DNA of 64,000 nucleotides, taken from the NCBI GenBank assembly GCA_014946745.1, contig JADCRD010000001.1, forward strand, positions 682,001-746,000, written 5' to 3'. Within the stretch, counting starts at the first letter, position 1. Every line of letters begins with the position of its first letter. The translations under genes and the position numbers were made by a program. This document shows, piece by piece, positions 43,043 to 52,690 of this stretch. The stretch is from Lysobacterales bacterium (GTDB lineage Bacteria > Pseudomonadota > Gammaproteobacteria > Xanthomonadales > Xanthomonadaceae). A model generated the notes under the pieces. That model saw only the letters and a program-made list of their open reading frames with translations, was not told the origin of the DNA and did not search any database.

Positions 43043-43636
43043 ATGAGCGACCTCTACGCCGAAGCCCTGATCACCTTCCGCGATCTGCTGGAAGAAGCGA
43101 AGTCCGCCGGCGATCCCGAACCCACCGCAATGACCGTTGCCACCTGCGATGCCGCGGGCAAACCCTCGGCGCGCACCGTGCTGCTCAAGGACTTCGACGA
43201 GCGCGGCTTTGTGTTCTACACCAACTTCAACAGCCGCAAGGGCCGGCAACTGCAGGCCAATCCACAGGCGGCCCTGCTGTTCCTGTGGAAGACCCTGCGC
43301 TACCAGGTGCAAGCCAAGATCGAAGGCGCCGTGCAGCCCGTGAGCACTGCCGAGGCCGACGCCTACTTCGCGTCGCGCCCGCGCGCCAGCCAGATCGGCG
43401 CCTGGGCCTCGCTGCAGTCGGAAACGCTGGACAGCCGCGCCACGCTCGATCAGCGCATCGTCGATCTGGAGCGCGAGTTAGAGGGCCGCGAAGTCGCGCG
43501 GCCGCCGCACTGGTCGGGCTTCCGCGTGGTGCCGGACATGATCGAGTTCTGGTACGGAGTGCCGGCGCGCCTGCACGACCGCCACCGCTACGAGCGCGTG
43601 GACGGCGAATGGGCCAAGCGCCTGCTGTATCCGTGA
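43043..43636 (+). CDS. pdxH: Pyridoxine/pyridoxamine 5'-phosphate oxidase
   Basis: The protein has 197 residues. [20 protein letters not shown] then [20 protein letters not shown] is the FMN-binding part; [37 protein letters not shown] and [13 protein letters not shown], with the terminal RLLYP, are hallmark PdxH segments. It oxidises PNP/PMP to pyridoxal phosphate. ATG 43043 is set by the family N-terminus; the long upstream open frame is antisense to dsbD. Its stop overlaps the next gene by four bases. Confidence 0.96.
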   Translation: MSDLYAEALITFRDLLEEAKSAGDPEPTAMTVATCDAAGKPSARTVLLKDFDERGFVFYTNFNSRKGRQLQANPQAALLFLWKTLRYQVQAKIEGAVQPVSTAEADAYFASRPRASQIGAWASLQSETLDSRATLDQRIVDLERELEGREVARPPHWSGFRVVPDMIEFWYGVPARLHDRHRYERVDGEWAKRLLYP

Positions 43637-44454
43637 GCGCGCAGTTCCTGCGCGGCCCGCGCCGCATCGTCTGCCTGACCGAGGAGCCCACCGAGACGCT
43701 CTACCTGCTCGGCGAGCAGGATCGGATCGTGGGCATCAGCGGCTTCACCGTGCGCCCGAAGGAGGCCCGCCGCGACAAGCCGAAGGTCTCCGCCTTCACC
43801 TCGGCCAAGGTCGAGGCCATCCTTGCGCTCAAGCCCGATCTCGCGATCGGCTTCTCGGACATCCAGGCCGACATCGCCGCCGAGCTGATCCGACGCGGCG
43901 TCGAAGTGTGGATCGCCAACCACCGCAGCGTGGCCGAGATCCTCGACTATGTGCGCCGGCTCGGCGCGCTGGTCGGCGCGGCCGCGCGGGCTGATGCACT
44001 GGCCGATCGGCTTGCTGCCGGGCTCGACGCGATCACGGAGACGGCCGCGAAGCTGCCGGTGCGCCCGCGCGTGTACTTCGAAGAATGGGACGAGCCGCGG
44101 ATCAGCGGCATCCGCTGGGTCTCCGAGCTGATCGGCATCGCCGGTGGCGACGACATCTTTCCCGAGCTCGCCGCCGAGTCGCTGGCGAAGCAGCGCATCC
44201 TCGCGAGCGACGACGCCATCATCGAGCGTGCGCCGGAAATCGTGTTCGGCTCCTGGTGCGGCAAGAAGTTCCGGCCCGAACAGGTCGCCGCTCGCCCGGG
44301 CTGGGACAGCGTGCCTGCCGTGCGCGACGGTTTCCTCGTCGAGATAAAGTCGCCGCTGATCCTGCAGCCGGGGCCGGCGGCGCTGACCGACGGTGTGGCC
44401 GAGCTGGCGCGTCACATCCAGCGCTGGTCGCATCACCAGAATCGCCTCGCGTGA
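43633..44454 (+). CDS. BtuF/periplasmic-binding-like protein without a signal peptide
   Basis: The protein has 273 residues. [20 protein letters not shown] then [50 protein letters not shown] and [15 protein letters not shown] follow the class III substrate-binding fold of BtuF/FhuD-like proteins. The N-terminus [13 protein letters not shown] has no signal peptide or lipobox, so the protein should stay in the cytosol. It overlaps pdxH (GTGA), hinting at a link to cofactor metabolism. Ligand is unknown; no BtuCD-type transporter lies nearby. Confidence 0.8.
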   Translation: MSAQFLRGPRRIVCLTEEPTETLYLLGEQDRIVGISGFTVRPKEARRDKPKVSAFTSAKVEAILALKPDLAIGFSDIQADIAAELIRRGVEVWIANHRSVAEILDYVRRLGALVGAAARADALADRLAAGLDAITETAAKLPVRPRVYFEEWDEPRISGIRWVSELIGIAGGDDIFPELAAESLAKQRILASDDAIIERAPEIVFGSWCGKKFRPEQVAARPGWDSVPAVRDGFLVEIKSPLILQPGPAALTDGVAELARHIQRWSHHQNRLA

Positions 44455-44660
44455 GCGCAAGGCGCCTCCGGCCGTCGCCTGCGTCCGTGATCGGGCGCAC
44501 ACGGTGCGCGCCGCTGCCGCATGGCATGATTGCTGCAACGCAACAGCTACCGCGTATCCATCGCCCGGCCTGACGGTCCGCGGCAGCCTCCACGCCCCGC
44601 AAGAGGGCCATGCCATAGGAGGCGCCGCAGCCTGGCCCGCTGCAGCACGAGGAGGCACCC

Positions 44661-45944
44661 ATGCTTTACCACCTGCACGAATTCCAGCGCTCGCTGCTGA
44701 GCCCGCTGGTTGCTTACTCCGAAGCCACCGCGCGCATGTACGCGAGCAGCGGCAGCTGGATGTCCAAGCTGCCTGGCGCCGATCGCATGGCGGCGGGCTT
44801 CGAGTTGATGTACCGCCTCGGCAAGGACTACGAAAAGCCCGAGTTCGGCATCCGTTCGGTGGTGGCGCACGGACATGAGATCCCGATCGTCGAGTACTGC
44901 GTACTCAGCAAGCCCTTCTGCAAGCTGCTGCGCTTCAAACGCTTCAGCGACGACGCGGAGGTGGTGAACGATCTGAAGGACGATCCGGTGGTGCTGGTGG
45001 TGGCGCCGCTGTCCGGGCACCACTCGACCCTGCTGCGTGACACCGTCAAGACCCTGCTGCAGGACCACAAGGTCTACATCACCGACTGGATCGACGCGCG
45101 CATGGTGTCCTTGTCGGCTGGGCCCTTTCATCTCGACGACTACATCGCCTACGTGCAGGAATTCATCCGCCACATCGGTGCGAAGAACCTGCATGTGATC
45201 TCGGTCTGCCAGCCCACCGTGCCGGTGCTCGCGGCGGTCTCGCTGATGGCGAGCCGCGGTGAAGTGCTGCCGCGCACGCTGACCATGATGGGCGGGCCGA
45301 TCGACCCGCGCGAGTCGCCGACCAAGGTCAACGATCTCGCGGTGAACAAGCCGCACAGCTGGTTCCAGAACACCGTCATCCACACCGTGCCGCCGAACTA
45401 TCCCGGCACCGGGCGTCGCGTCTATCCGGGCTTCCTTCAGCATGCCGGCTTCATCGCCATGAACCCGGGCCGGCACATGAGCTCGCACTGGGATTTCTAT
45501 GAGGATCTGGTGCGTGGTGATCTGGAAGATGCCGAAGGCCATCGCCGCTTCTATGACGAGTACAACGCGGTGCTCGACATGCCGGCCGAGTACTACCTCG
45601 ACACCATCCGCGTGGTGTTCCAGCAGCATCTGCTGCCGAAGGGCGAATGGGACGTGGCCGGCGAGCGGGTGCGCCCGCAGGACATCCAGGGCGTGGCGCT
45701 GATGACCATCGAGGGCGAGCTCGACGATATCAGCGGCATCGGCCAGACCCGCGCCGCGCACCGCCTCTGCACCGGCGTGCCCGAGTCCATGCGCGAGCAC
45801 TACGAAGTGCCCGGCGCGGGCCACTACGGCATCTTCAGCGGTCGGCGCTGGCGCGAGACGGTGTACCCGAAGCTGCGCGAGTTCATCCGTCGCCACATCG
45901 CCAAGCCTGACGACACCTCGCGCGCGCCCCGCGCCAAGCGTTGA
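44661..45944 (+). CDS. Intracellular polyhydroxyalkanoate (PHB) depolymerase
   Basis: The protein has 427 residues, typical of the PhaZ1-type intracellular depolymerases. MLYHLHEFQRSLLSPLVAYS is the usual start. The nucleophile elbow is SVCQPTVPVLAAV with Cys183 instead of Ser, as in that family; HYEVPGAGHYGIFSG holds the likely catalytic His near 390, and LTIDWIDAR-like ITDWIDARMVSL is a landmark near 130. It mobilises stored PHB. No phaC synthase or phasin is in the window. GGAG precedes the ATG by several bases. Confidence 0.92.
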   Translation: MLYHLHEFQRSLLSPLVAYSEATARMYASSGSWMSKLPGADRMAAGFELMYRLGKDYEKPEFGIRSVVAHGHEIPIVEYCVLSKPFCKLLRFKRFSDDAEVVNDLKDDPVVLVVAPLSGHHSTLLRDTVKTLLQDHKVYITDWIDARMVSLSAGPFHLDDYIAYVQEFIRHIGAKNLHVISVCQPTVPVLAAVSLMASRGEVLPRTLTMMGGPIDPRESPTKVNDLAVNKPHSWFQNTVIHTVPPNYPGTGRRVYPGFLQHAGFIAMNPGRHMSSHWDFYEDLVRGDLEDAEGHRRFYDEYNAVLDMPAEYYLDTIRVVFQQHLLPKGEWDVAGERVRPQDIQGVALMTIEGELDDISGIGQTRAAHRLCTGVPESMREHYEVPGAGHYGIFSGRRWRETVYPKLREFIRRHIAKPDDTSRAPRAKR

Positions 45945-46038
45945 GGCACTCGCAAGTGTCCCGCCCCAGGCCGCTGCCCGGGGCTGTGTTCACGTCCATG
46001 CTTGCCGCATCATCGCGCCCTTGACGAAGGAGCGCGAC

Positions 46039-47469
46039 ATGGCGGAGCAGCAGAGCAGAGAGAGCACACGACCCGGGCCGGACAAGCCTGCGCTCTCGCC
46101 CTTCCGCCTGCCGGGCGAAACCGCCCCGACCTGGGAAGTCGAACTGCTGCTCTCGGGCGCAACCCTGTTCACGCTGATGCAGGTGCCCGCCTGGCTCAGC
46201 GCGCAGCTGCAGTTTTGGGATGTGCGGCTGGGCGGTGATCTGCAGGAACTGGTCGGCATGGCCGGCATGTTCGCCAAGGTCATCGCCTACACCCTGATCT
46301 TCACCTTGGTCGCGCACCTGATGACGCGCGCGCTGTGGGTGGCGGCTATCGGCCTGCGCTCGGTCTATCCGGGCGGCATCCGCTGGCGGCGATTGCGCTA
46401 TGGCCCGCATTTCCGTGCCGTCGCGCGGCGCGAGCTGCCCACCTTGAAGCGGCTGATCGACCGCAGCGACGACATCGCCAGCCAGATGTTCGCGGTGGCG
46501 GCGCTGATGGTGGTGGCGACGCTGTTCTCTCTCATCACCACGGCCCTGCTGATTCTGCTGGCCTGGCTGCTGGCCTGGCCTTTCGGAGGACGTTTTTTCG
46601 AGGGCATCCTGCTCACCTTGGTGTCCCTGTGGGTGGGTGGCAGCCTGCTGGCGAACTGGCTTGATCGCAGGGTGTCGCGCAAGGGCCGGGCCGGTGCCTG
46701 GCTGGCCTGGGTGGCGCCCCTGCAGCGCCTGCAGCTGCGCTTGCCGCTGTCGCGTCTCAGCACCGGCCTGATGCTGGTGTTCAGCAGCCGCTTCGGCGCG
46801 GTGCGCGGCACGCTGATTCTTCTCGCTCTGCTGTACGCGCTGATGGGCATCGCGGTGGCCGACCTGCTCTGGGACCGCGCGCGGCTGTCGGCCGGTGAGG
46901 CCCGCTTCGTCGCCCAGCTCGACGGCGCGCATGCGATTCAGCCCGGCCACTATGGCGACCAGCGCGACCCGCTCGTGCACGCGCTGGTGCCCTATGTGCA
47001 GTCCCAGCAGGCGCGCGGCGACTATCTGCGGCTGGTCATTCCCTATCAGGTGCAGCAGCATCCGACGGCACTGGAAGCGCTCTGTCCGGGCGCCGAGCCA
47101 GACCTCCGAACGGCGGCCGCCGAGAGTCATGCCGCGTACCGCGCGCTGGATGCCGACCCTGCAACGCTGCAGCGCCTGCGCGACGCCGAGACCGCCGAGG
47201 CCGAGGCGGCCACCCGCGTCCTCGACTGCGCGTCACGCCTGCATGCGCTGCGCCTGAACGGCGAGCCGCTGCAGGTGCCGCTCAGCTTCCGCATCGGCAC
47301 AGACGCGGAGCTGCCTGCCTTTCTCGCGATGATCCCGATCGCACAACTGCCACCCGGCCAGCACGTGCTCGAAGTCGCGCGACTTCCCGTCGCCGCGCGC
47401 GATAGCGTGCTGGTCGACCGCGAGGCGCGGCCGGCCGCGCCACCGCGACGGATCGCGTTCTGGAGATAG
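46039..47469 (+). CDS. Multi-pass membrane protein of unknown function
   Basis: The protein has 476 residues. AAGGAG six bases ahead of ATG 46039 decides the start over TTG 46021. Four or five hydrophobic segments can be seen: residues 36-52, 82-103, 157-187, 192-205 and a pair near 255-275 (TLILLALLYALMGIAVADLL). The C-terminal 200 residues are soluble and end in PPRRIAFWR. An N-terminal linker rich in S, R and P precedes the first helix. No catalytic motif or known family was recognised. It follows the PHB depolymerase after 94 bases and could be co-transcribed with it. Confidence 0.7.
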   Translation: MAEQQSRESTRPGPDKPALSPFRLPGETAPTWEVELLLSGATLFTLMQVPAWLSAQLQFWDVRLGGDLQELVGMAGMFAKVIAYTLIFTLVAHLMTRALWVAAIGLRSVYPGGIRWRRLRYGPHFRAVARRELPTLKRLIDRSDDIASQMFAVAALMVVATLFSLITTALLILLAWLLAWPFGGRFFEGILLTLVSLWVGGSLLANWLDRRVSRKGRAGAWLAWVAPLQRLQLRLPLSRLSTGLMLVFSSRFGAVRGTLILLALLYALMGIAVADLLWDRARLSAGEARFVAQLDGAHAIQPGHYGDQRDPLVHALVPYVQSQQARGDYLRLVIPYQVQQHPTALEALCPGAEPDLRTAAAESHAAYRALDADPATLQRLRDAETAEAEAATRVLDCASRLHALRLNGEPLQVPLSFRIGTDAELPAFLAMIPIAQLPPGQHVLEVARLPVAARDSVLVDREARPAAPPRRIAFWR

Positions 47470-47625
47470 GGGCTTCACGATCTTCCGCAGAAACGTCAGC
47501 CGTTCGCCGATTGAATGCAGCGACGCCTGCTTGCGCTCGCGTCAGAGCCCGCACGTGCGCGCTGCCCTCGTCGCGATAGCGCGCCCTTTGCGTTAAAGGA
47601 TTGGCCGCAAGGAAGGTTTCGACAT

Positions 47626-47776
47626 CGGTGGGTCAAGACCCGCCCTATGGACGTGGAGGGGTTCGAGCGTCGGTGGGTCGAGACCCACCCTATGGGAGCG
47701 GAGAGGTTCGAGCGTCGGTGGGTCAAGACCCACCCTATGGGCGCGGACAGTGAATAGGGTGGGTCTTGACCCACCG
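47626..47776. repeat. Three 45-bp tandem units plus one inverted copy of the GGTGGGTC palindrome
   Basis: Units start at 47626, 47671 and 47716, each TCGGTGGGTC-[AG]A-GACC[CA]-type palindrome followed by CCCTATGG and GGTTCGAGCG-like spacer. A fourth palindrome at 47754-47776 is in opposite orientation (ATAGGGTGGGTC-tt-GACCCACCG). Same family as at 939-960 and 4586-5040. Confidence 0.75.
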
Positions 47777-47810
47777 ACAGCGGCATCGGGTCCAGCCGCA
47801 CCCCGCTCTT

Positions 47811-47880
47811 CTCTCGTTCCTCACTCCTCTTCCCTCGTTCCTGCCTCCTACGCTCACTCCTCTCCCCTCGTTCCTGCCCC
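47811..47880. repeat. Pyrimidine-rich direct repeat ahead of the dnaE stop
   Basis: CACTCCTCT[TC]CCCTCGTTCC occurs twice, about 33 bases apart, within an almost purine-free run on the plus strand that ends close to the dnaE stop codon at 47887. Confidence 0.55.
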
Positions 47881-47886
47881 AAAAGC

Positions 47887-50800
47887 TCAACCCGCCGCGC
47901 GCCGCTCCGGCATCGGCGTGGGCTCGGGCTTCTGCAGTCGCAGCTCGACCTCGACGCCGGGGATCTCGCGCAAGAGCCGCGGCAGCATCGGCGTGGGCCG
48001 CACCGCGAAGCCGCCGTCGCCATACAGGCGCCCGCGCGCGCCGGGAATCATCAGCTCGATCTGCACGCCGGTGTGGCCTGGGCGATGGCTGGCCAGCAGC
48101 TCCTCAACCTTGGCCAGGGCATCGTGCGTGCGGTTGTCGACCTTCAGCAGCAGATGGCGGCTGTGCTTCGCGCACAGCTCCTCCAGCGTCAGCAGGCGAC
48201 GCAGGCGAAGGCTGTAGCCGTCGCCCATGCGGTCCTCCTGCAGGCTGCCCTCGACCAGCACGATCTCGCGGCTCTTGATCAGCGGCGCGTACTGCGCGCA
48301 GGCCTCGGAGAACAGTGCGGCCTCGATCTGGCCGCGGCCGTCCTGCAGTTGAACGAAGGCGCGGCTGTCGCCGCTGCGGCGCACATCGCCCACCACGCCT
48401 GCCAGCAGCACGCTGGCCTCGGTGCCGCGAGCGAACTTGCGGTCCGCGTAGGCCTTGTCGAGGCCGCCAAGATCGCAGGTGACGACCTGGCCCAACAAGT
48501 CACGCCACGGATCGATGGGGTGGCCGCTGATGTAGTGGCCGAGCACGCGGTACTCGTCCTCCAGCAGCTTCTCCAGCGGAAACTCGGGCACGTTCGCCAG
48601 CGCGGGCAGCGCCGGTTCCCGCGCGCTGCCGCCCAGGTCGAACAGCGAAACCTGGCCCACCTCGCGCGCCTTGGCCTGCTGGTCGCAGGCGCGCAGCACG
48701 TCGGGCAGCTGCTCCATCAGGCTGGCGCGGTTGGCCCCTAGGCCATCCAGGGCTCCGGCAGCGATGAGCGTCTCAAGGCTGCGGCGGTTGCGGCGCAGCA
48801 CCTCGACCCGCGAGCACAGGTCGTAGAGGCTCGTGAACTCGCCCTTGCTGCGCGCTTCGACGATGGCCTCGCAGGCCTGCCGTCCCATGCCCTTGATCGC
48901 GCCGAGGCCGTAGACGATCGAGCGCGGGGTGTCGGCCTCGAAGGCGTAGCTGCTGCGGTTCACATGCGGCAGGGCGACATCGAGTTTCATCACCCGGCAT
49001 TCGGCCAGGAAGGTGACCACCTTGTCGGTCTTGTCCATGTCGGACGAGAGCACCGCCGCCATGAACTCGGCCGGGTAGTGCACCTTCAGCCAGGCGGTCT
49101 GGTAGGCGACCAGCGCATAGGCCGCCGAGTGCGACTTGTTGAAGCCGTACTCGGCGAACTTCTCCATCAGGTCGAAGATCGAGGTCGCGGTCTGCGGATC
49201 GATCTGCCGCTCGGCGCAGCCGGCCTCGAACTTGGCGCGCTCCTTGGCCATCTCCTCGGGCTTCTTCTTGCCCATCGCGCGACGCAGCATGTCGGCGCCG
49301 CCCAGCGTGTAGCCGGCCAGCACCTGCGCGATCTGCATCACCTGTTCCTGGTAGACGATGACGCCATAGGTCGGCGACAGCACAGGCTCCAGCAGCGGAT
49401 GCGGATAGGTCACGGCGGTCTCGCCGTGCTTGCGGTCGCACCATTCCTTGTCCATCCCTGAGCCCAGCGGGCCGGGTCGGAACAGGGCGGCGAGCGCAAT
49501 GATGTCTTCGAAGCGGTCCGGGCGCGCGCGCTTGAGCAGTTCGCGCATGCCGCGCGATTCGAACTGGAACACGGCCACGGTGTCGCCGCGGGCGAACAGC
49601 TCGTAGCTGGGTTTGTCCTCAAGCGCCAGCGCGGTGATGTCCAGCAGTTCGCGGCCTTCGCGCGTGAGGCGCCGATTGATGGCCTTCACCGCCCAGTCGA
49701 TGATGGTCAGCGTGCGCAGGCCGAGGAAGTCGAACTTCACGAGCCCTGCGGCCTCGACATCGTCCTTGTCGTACTGGGTGACCACGCTGCGCAGCGCGCC
49801 GGGCTCTTTCGGCGGCGGTTCGGCGAACAGCGGGCTGAACTCGGTCAAGGGTTCGGGCGCGATCACCACGCCGCCGGCGTGCTTGCCGGCATTGCGGGTG
49901 AGGTCTTCGAGCTTGAGCGCCAAGTCCATCAGGTCGCGGACTTCGTCCTCGTGCTGATAGCGATCGATCAGCTCGGCTGAGCAGAGCTCCTTGTCCTCCT
50001 GCGCGGCCTTGCTGCGGCCGAGCGCGTCGTCCAGCGAGATGCCCAGGGTGTTGGGGATGAGCTTGGCGACGCCGTCGACGGCGGGGAAGGGCAGGCCCTG
50101 CACGCGGCCGCAGTCGCGCACGGCGGCCTTCGCCGCCATGGTGCCGAAGGTGATGATCTGGCTGACCCGGTCGCGGCCGTATTTGCGGGCGACGTAGTCG
50201 ATGACTTCGTCACGGCGGTCCATGCAGAAGTCGATGTCGAAGTCGGGCATCGACACGCGCTCGGGGTTCAGGAAGCGCTCGAACAGCAGGTCGTAGGGGA
50301 TCGGGTCCAGATCGGTGATGCCCAGCGCCCAGGCCACCAGCGAGCCCGCGCCCGAGCCGCGGCCGGGGCCGACCGGGATGTCGTTCTGCTTGGCCCAGTT
50401 GATGAAGTCGGCAACGATCAGGAAGTAGCCCGGAAAGCCCATCTTGCAGATCACCCCGAGCTCGACGTCGAGCCGCTCGAAGTAGCTCTCGCGCGTATGC
50501 CCCGGCGCGATCGGTGCTTTCTCAAGGCGCTTGTTCAAGCCCTCGTGCGCGGTGCTGCGGATCCAGCTGTCGAGGGTGTGCTCGTCCGGCACCGGGAACG
50601 CCGGCAGAAAGTAGGTGCCCAGCCGCAGTTCGAGGTTGCAGCGGCGCGCCAGCTCCAGCGAATTGTCCAGCGCGGCGGGAATATCGGCGAACAGCGCCGC
50701 CATGTCGTCGGAGGACTTCAGGTACTGCTGGTCCGAGTACTCGCGCGGACGCCGCGGGTCGCCCAGCACACGGCCCGTCGAGATGCAGACGCGGGCCTCG

Positions 50801-51426
50801 TGGGCCTCGTAGTCCTCGGCTTCGAGAAAACGCACGTCATTGCTGGCGACCACGCCCAGGCCGCGGCGGATGGCGAGGTCGCAGGCGCCGGCGATGAAGT
50901 CCTCCTCGCCCTCGCGCTGTGTGCGCACCAGTTCCAGATACAGGCGGTCGTCGAAGCGCTGCTGCAGTTCGCGCAAGCGCGCCTCGGCCAGCTCGGGCTT
51001 GCCTTCGCGCAGCAGTTGGCCGATGTCGCTGCCTGGCCCCGCCAGCGCGAACAGGCCACCCGCATGTTCGGCGACCCAGTCCGGACGCACGCAGACATGA
51101 TCGCCCTGGTGGCCATCGAGGAAGGCCCGCGAGAGCAGACGCGAGAGGTTCAGATAGCCCTCGCGGTTGCGGCACAGAAGAGTGAGTCGCGAGAGGCTGC
51201 CATCGGTGGCCTGCACGATCACGTCGCTGCCGGCGATCGGCTTGATGCCGGCCTTTTGCGCTTCCTTGTAGAACTTGATCAGGCCGAACAGATTGGAGAG
51301 GTCGGTGACTGCCACCGCGGGCAGCTCCAGCGCCGCGCAGCGCTTGATCAGCTGCGGCAGGCGGATGGTGGAGTCGACCAGCGAGAACTCGCTGTGCAGG
51401 TGCAGATGAACGAAACGCACGGGCAT
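47887..51426 (-). CDS. dnaE: DNA polymerase III alpha subunit
   Basis: The protein has 1179 residues, the length of type 1 DnaE (E. coli 1160). The PHP domain opens with FVHLHLHSEFSLVDSTIRLP (His7, His9, His11). GPGRGSGAGSLVAWALGITD then PDFDIDFCMDRRDEVIDYVA bears two catalytic Asp near 393-395. VYQEQVMQIAQVLAGYTLGG lies in the fingers. The helix-hairpin-helix and OB-fold region follow (LETLIAAGALDGLG, VLLAGVVGDVRRSGDSRAFV). It is the replicative polymerase. ATG 51426 is chosen for the PHP start. It is divergent from proB, 136 bases away. Confidence 0.98.
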   Translation of the reverse strand: MPVRFVHLHLHSEFSLVDSTIRLPQLIKRCAALELPAVAVTDLSNLFGLIKFYKEAQKAGIKPIAGSDVIVQATDGSLSRLTLLCRNREGYLNLSRLLSRAFLDGHQGDHVCVRPDWVAEHAGGLFALAGPGSDIGQLLREGKPELAEARLRELQQRFDDRLYLELVRTQREGEEDFIAGACDLAIRRGLGVVASNDVRFLEAEDYEAHEARVCISTGRVLGDPRRPREYSDQQYLKSSDDMAALFADIPAALDNSLELARRCNLELRLGTYFLPAFPVPDEHTLDSWIRSTAHEGLNKRLEKAPIAPGHTRESYFERLDVELGVICKMGFPGYFLIVADFINWAKQNDIPVGPGRGSGAGSLVAWALGITDLDPIPYDLLFERFLNPERVSMPDFDIDFCMDRRDEVIDYVARKYGRDRVSQIITFGTMAAKAAVRDCGRVQGLPFPAVDGVAKLIPNTLGISLDDALGRSKAAQEDKELCSAELIDRYQHEDEVRDLMDLALKLEDLTRNAGKHAGGVVIAPEPLTEFSPLFAEPPPKEPGALRSVVTQYDKDDVEAAGLVKFDFLGLRTLTIIDWAVKAINRRLTREGRELLDITALALEDKPSYELFARGDTVAVFQFESRGMRELLKRARPDRFEDIIALAALFRPGPLGSGMDKEWCDRKHGETAVTYPHPLLEPVLSPTYGVIVYQEQVMQIAQVLAGYTLGGADMLRRAMGKKKPEEMAKERAKFEAGCAERQIDPQTATSIFDLMEKFAEYGFNKSHSAAYALVAYQTAWLKVHYPAEFMAAVLSSDMDKTDKVVTFLAECRVMKLDVALPHVNRSSYAFEADTPRSIVYGLGAIKGMGRQACEAIVEARSKGEFTSLYDLCSRVEVLRRNRRSLETLIAAGALDGLGANRASLMEQLPDVLRACDQQAKAREVGQVSLFDLGGSAREPALPALANVPEFPLEKLLEDEYRVLGHYISGHPIDPWRDLLGQVVTCDLGGLDKAYADRKFARGTEASVLLAGVVGDVRRSGDSRAFVQLQDGRGQIEAALFSEACAQYAPLIKSREIVLVEGSLQEDRMGDGYSLRLRRLLTLEELCAKHSRHLLLKVDNRTHDALAKVEELLASHRPGHTGVQIELMIPGARGRLYGDGGFAVRPTPMLPRLLREIPGVEVELRLQKPEPTPMPERRAAG

Positions 51427-51562
51427 GGCTGGGCAATCCGGCAGGTCGGCCAGCCTACGGCCGCGTCTCAAGCCGAACAAGCCTTGACAGCATATGGACG
51501 GGGCCAGGGGCGTGGCGGCGCCTCACATCCGGTAGCATCCGCCGCTGTTTTCGCAGCGCAGC

Positions 51563-52690
51563 ATGCCCATGTCGCGACAGCGCATCGTCGTCAAATTCGG
51601 CACCTCCACCGTCACCGCCGGCGGCCCGGGCCCGGATCTACCGCGGCTCACCGAGCTGTGTCGGCAGCTGGCCGCCCTGCGTGCGGCGGGCCACGATCTG
51701 GTGCTGGTCAGTTCGGGCGCGGTCGCCACCGGCCGCAGTGCGCTGAATGCGGCGCCGGCTCGCGATGTGCCGGTCAAGCAGATGCATGCGGCGGTCGGTC
51801 AGCCGCGCCTGCACGCGCTGTATCAGCGCCTGTTCGGCGAACACGCCGTCGAAGTGGCGCAGGTGCTGCTCACCCGCAGTGACGTCGAGAACCGGCGGCG
51901 CTACCTCAATGCGCGCGAAGCCCTGCTGACGATGCTTGCCCACGGCGTGCTGCCGATCGTCAACGAGAACGACACCGTCGCCACCGAGGAAATCCGGCTC
52001 GGCGACAACGACATGCTGTCGGCCCTGGTCTGCAGCCTGGTCGACGCCGATCGCCTGATCCTGCTCACCGACCAGGCCGGGCTGTACGACAGCGACCCGC
52101 GCAGCCATCCGGGTGCGCAACTGATTCGCGAGGTCGGGCCCGGCGCCCTGCCCGAGCAGCTGCGTGCGGCCGCTGGCGGCAGCGGCAAGCTCGGCACGGG
52201 CGGCATGGCGACCAAGCTCGGCGCAGCCGAACTGGCGCGCCGCGGCGGTGCGGTCGCCCACATCGCGGCCGGCAGCGAGCCGGACGTGCTCACGCGGCTG
52301 CTGCGCGGCGAGGCCATTGGCACGCGCTTCGCGCCGCAGGGCGAGCGCCTGGCCGCACGCAAGCGCTACATCACCGGCGGTACGGTGCGCGGCACGCTGA
52401 GCATCGATGCCGGTGCGGCGGCGGCGCTGCTGCGCGGCGGCAGCTTGCTGCCCGTGGGCCTGGTCGAGGTCAGCGGCAGCTTCGACCGCGGCGATGCCGT
52501 GCAGGTGCTCGACGCGGCCGGCGATGAAGTCGCCCGCGGCATCGCCGCCTACAGCGCAACGGATCTGGCCCGGCTCCTTCGCCGCAAGTCCGAGGAGATC
52601 GAAGGCCTGCTCGGGTATCGCTACGGCGACGAAGTGATCCATCGCAACGATCTGGTGCTGGCCCCGCGCGCCGCAGAGACACTGACATGA
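51563..52690 (+). CDS. proB: Glutamate 5-kinase
   Basis: The protein has 375 residues. The amino-acid-kinase domain opens with IVVKFGTSTVTAGGPG, then LVSSGAVATGRSAL, VNENDTVATEEIRLGDNDML and GTGGMATKLGAAELARRGGA. A PUA domain covers about 280-365 (GTLSIDAGAAAALLRGGSLL, GDAVQVLDAAGDEVARGIAA). It phosphorylates glutamate in the first step of proline synthesis. ATG 51563 and ATG 51569 are both possible starts (MPMSRQR). Its stop overlaps proA by four bases. Confidence 0.96.
   Translation: MPMSRQRIVVKFGTSTVTAGGPGPDLPRLTELCRQLAALRAAGHDLVLVSSGAVATGRSALNAAPARDVPVKQMHAAVGQPRLHALYQRLFGEHAVEVAQVLLTRSDVENRRRYLNAREALLTMLAHGVLPIVNENDTVATEEIRLGDNDMLSALVCSLVDADRLILLTDQAGLYDSDPRSHPGAQLIREVGPGALPEQLRAAAGGSGKLGTGGMATKLGAAELARRGGAVAHIAAGSEPDVLTRLLRGEAIGTRFAPQGERLAARKRYITGGTVRGTLSIDAGAAAALLRGGSLLPVGLVEVSGSFDRGDAVQVLDAAGDEVARGIAAYSATDLARLLRRKSEEIEGLLGYRYGDEVIHRNDLVLAPRAAETLT

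Larger units (their letters stand above)
47470..47886. other. 417-bp gap filled by tandem palindromes and a pyrimidine-rich duplication
   Basis: Contains the 45-bp tandem palindrome units (47626-47776) and a duplicated pyrimidine-rich block (47811-47880). No gene is seen. It separates convergent genes (membrane protein and dnaE). Confidence 0.65.

Noticed and set aside
47626-47776. Possible CRISPR-like array (three regular 45-bp units)
   Set aside because: The spacers are nearly identical to one another, the repeats are palindromic REP-like cores found elsewhere, and no cas gene is present.
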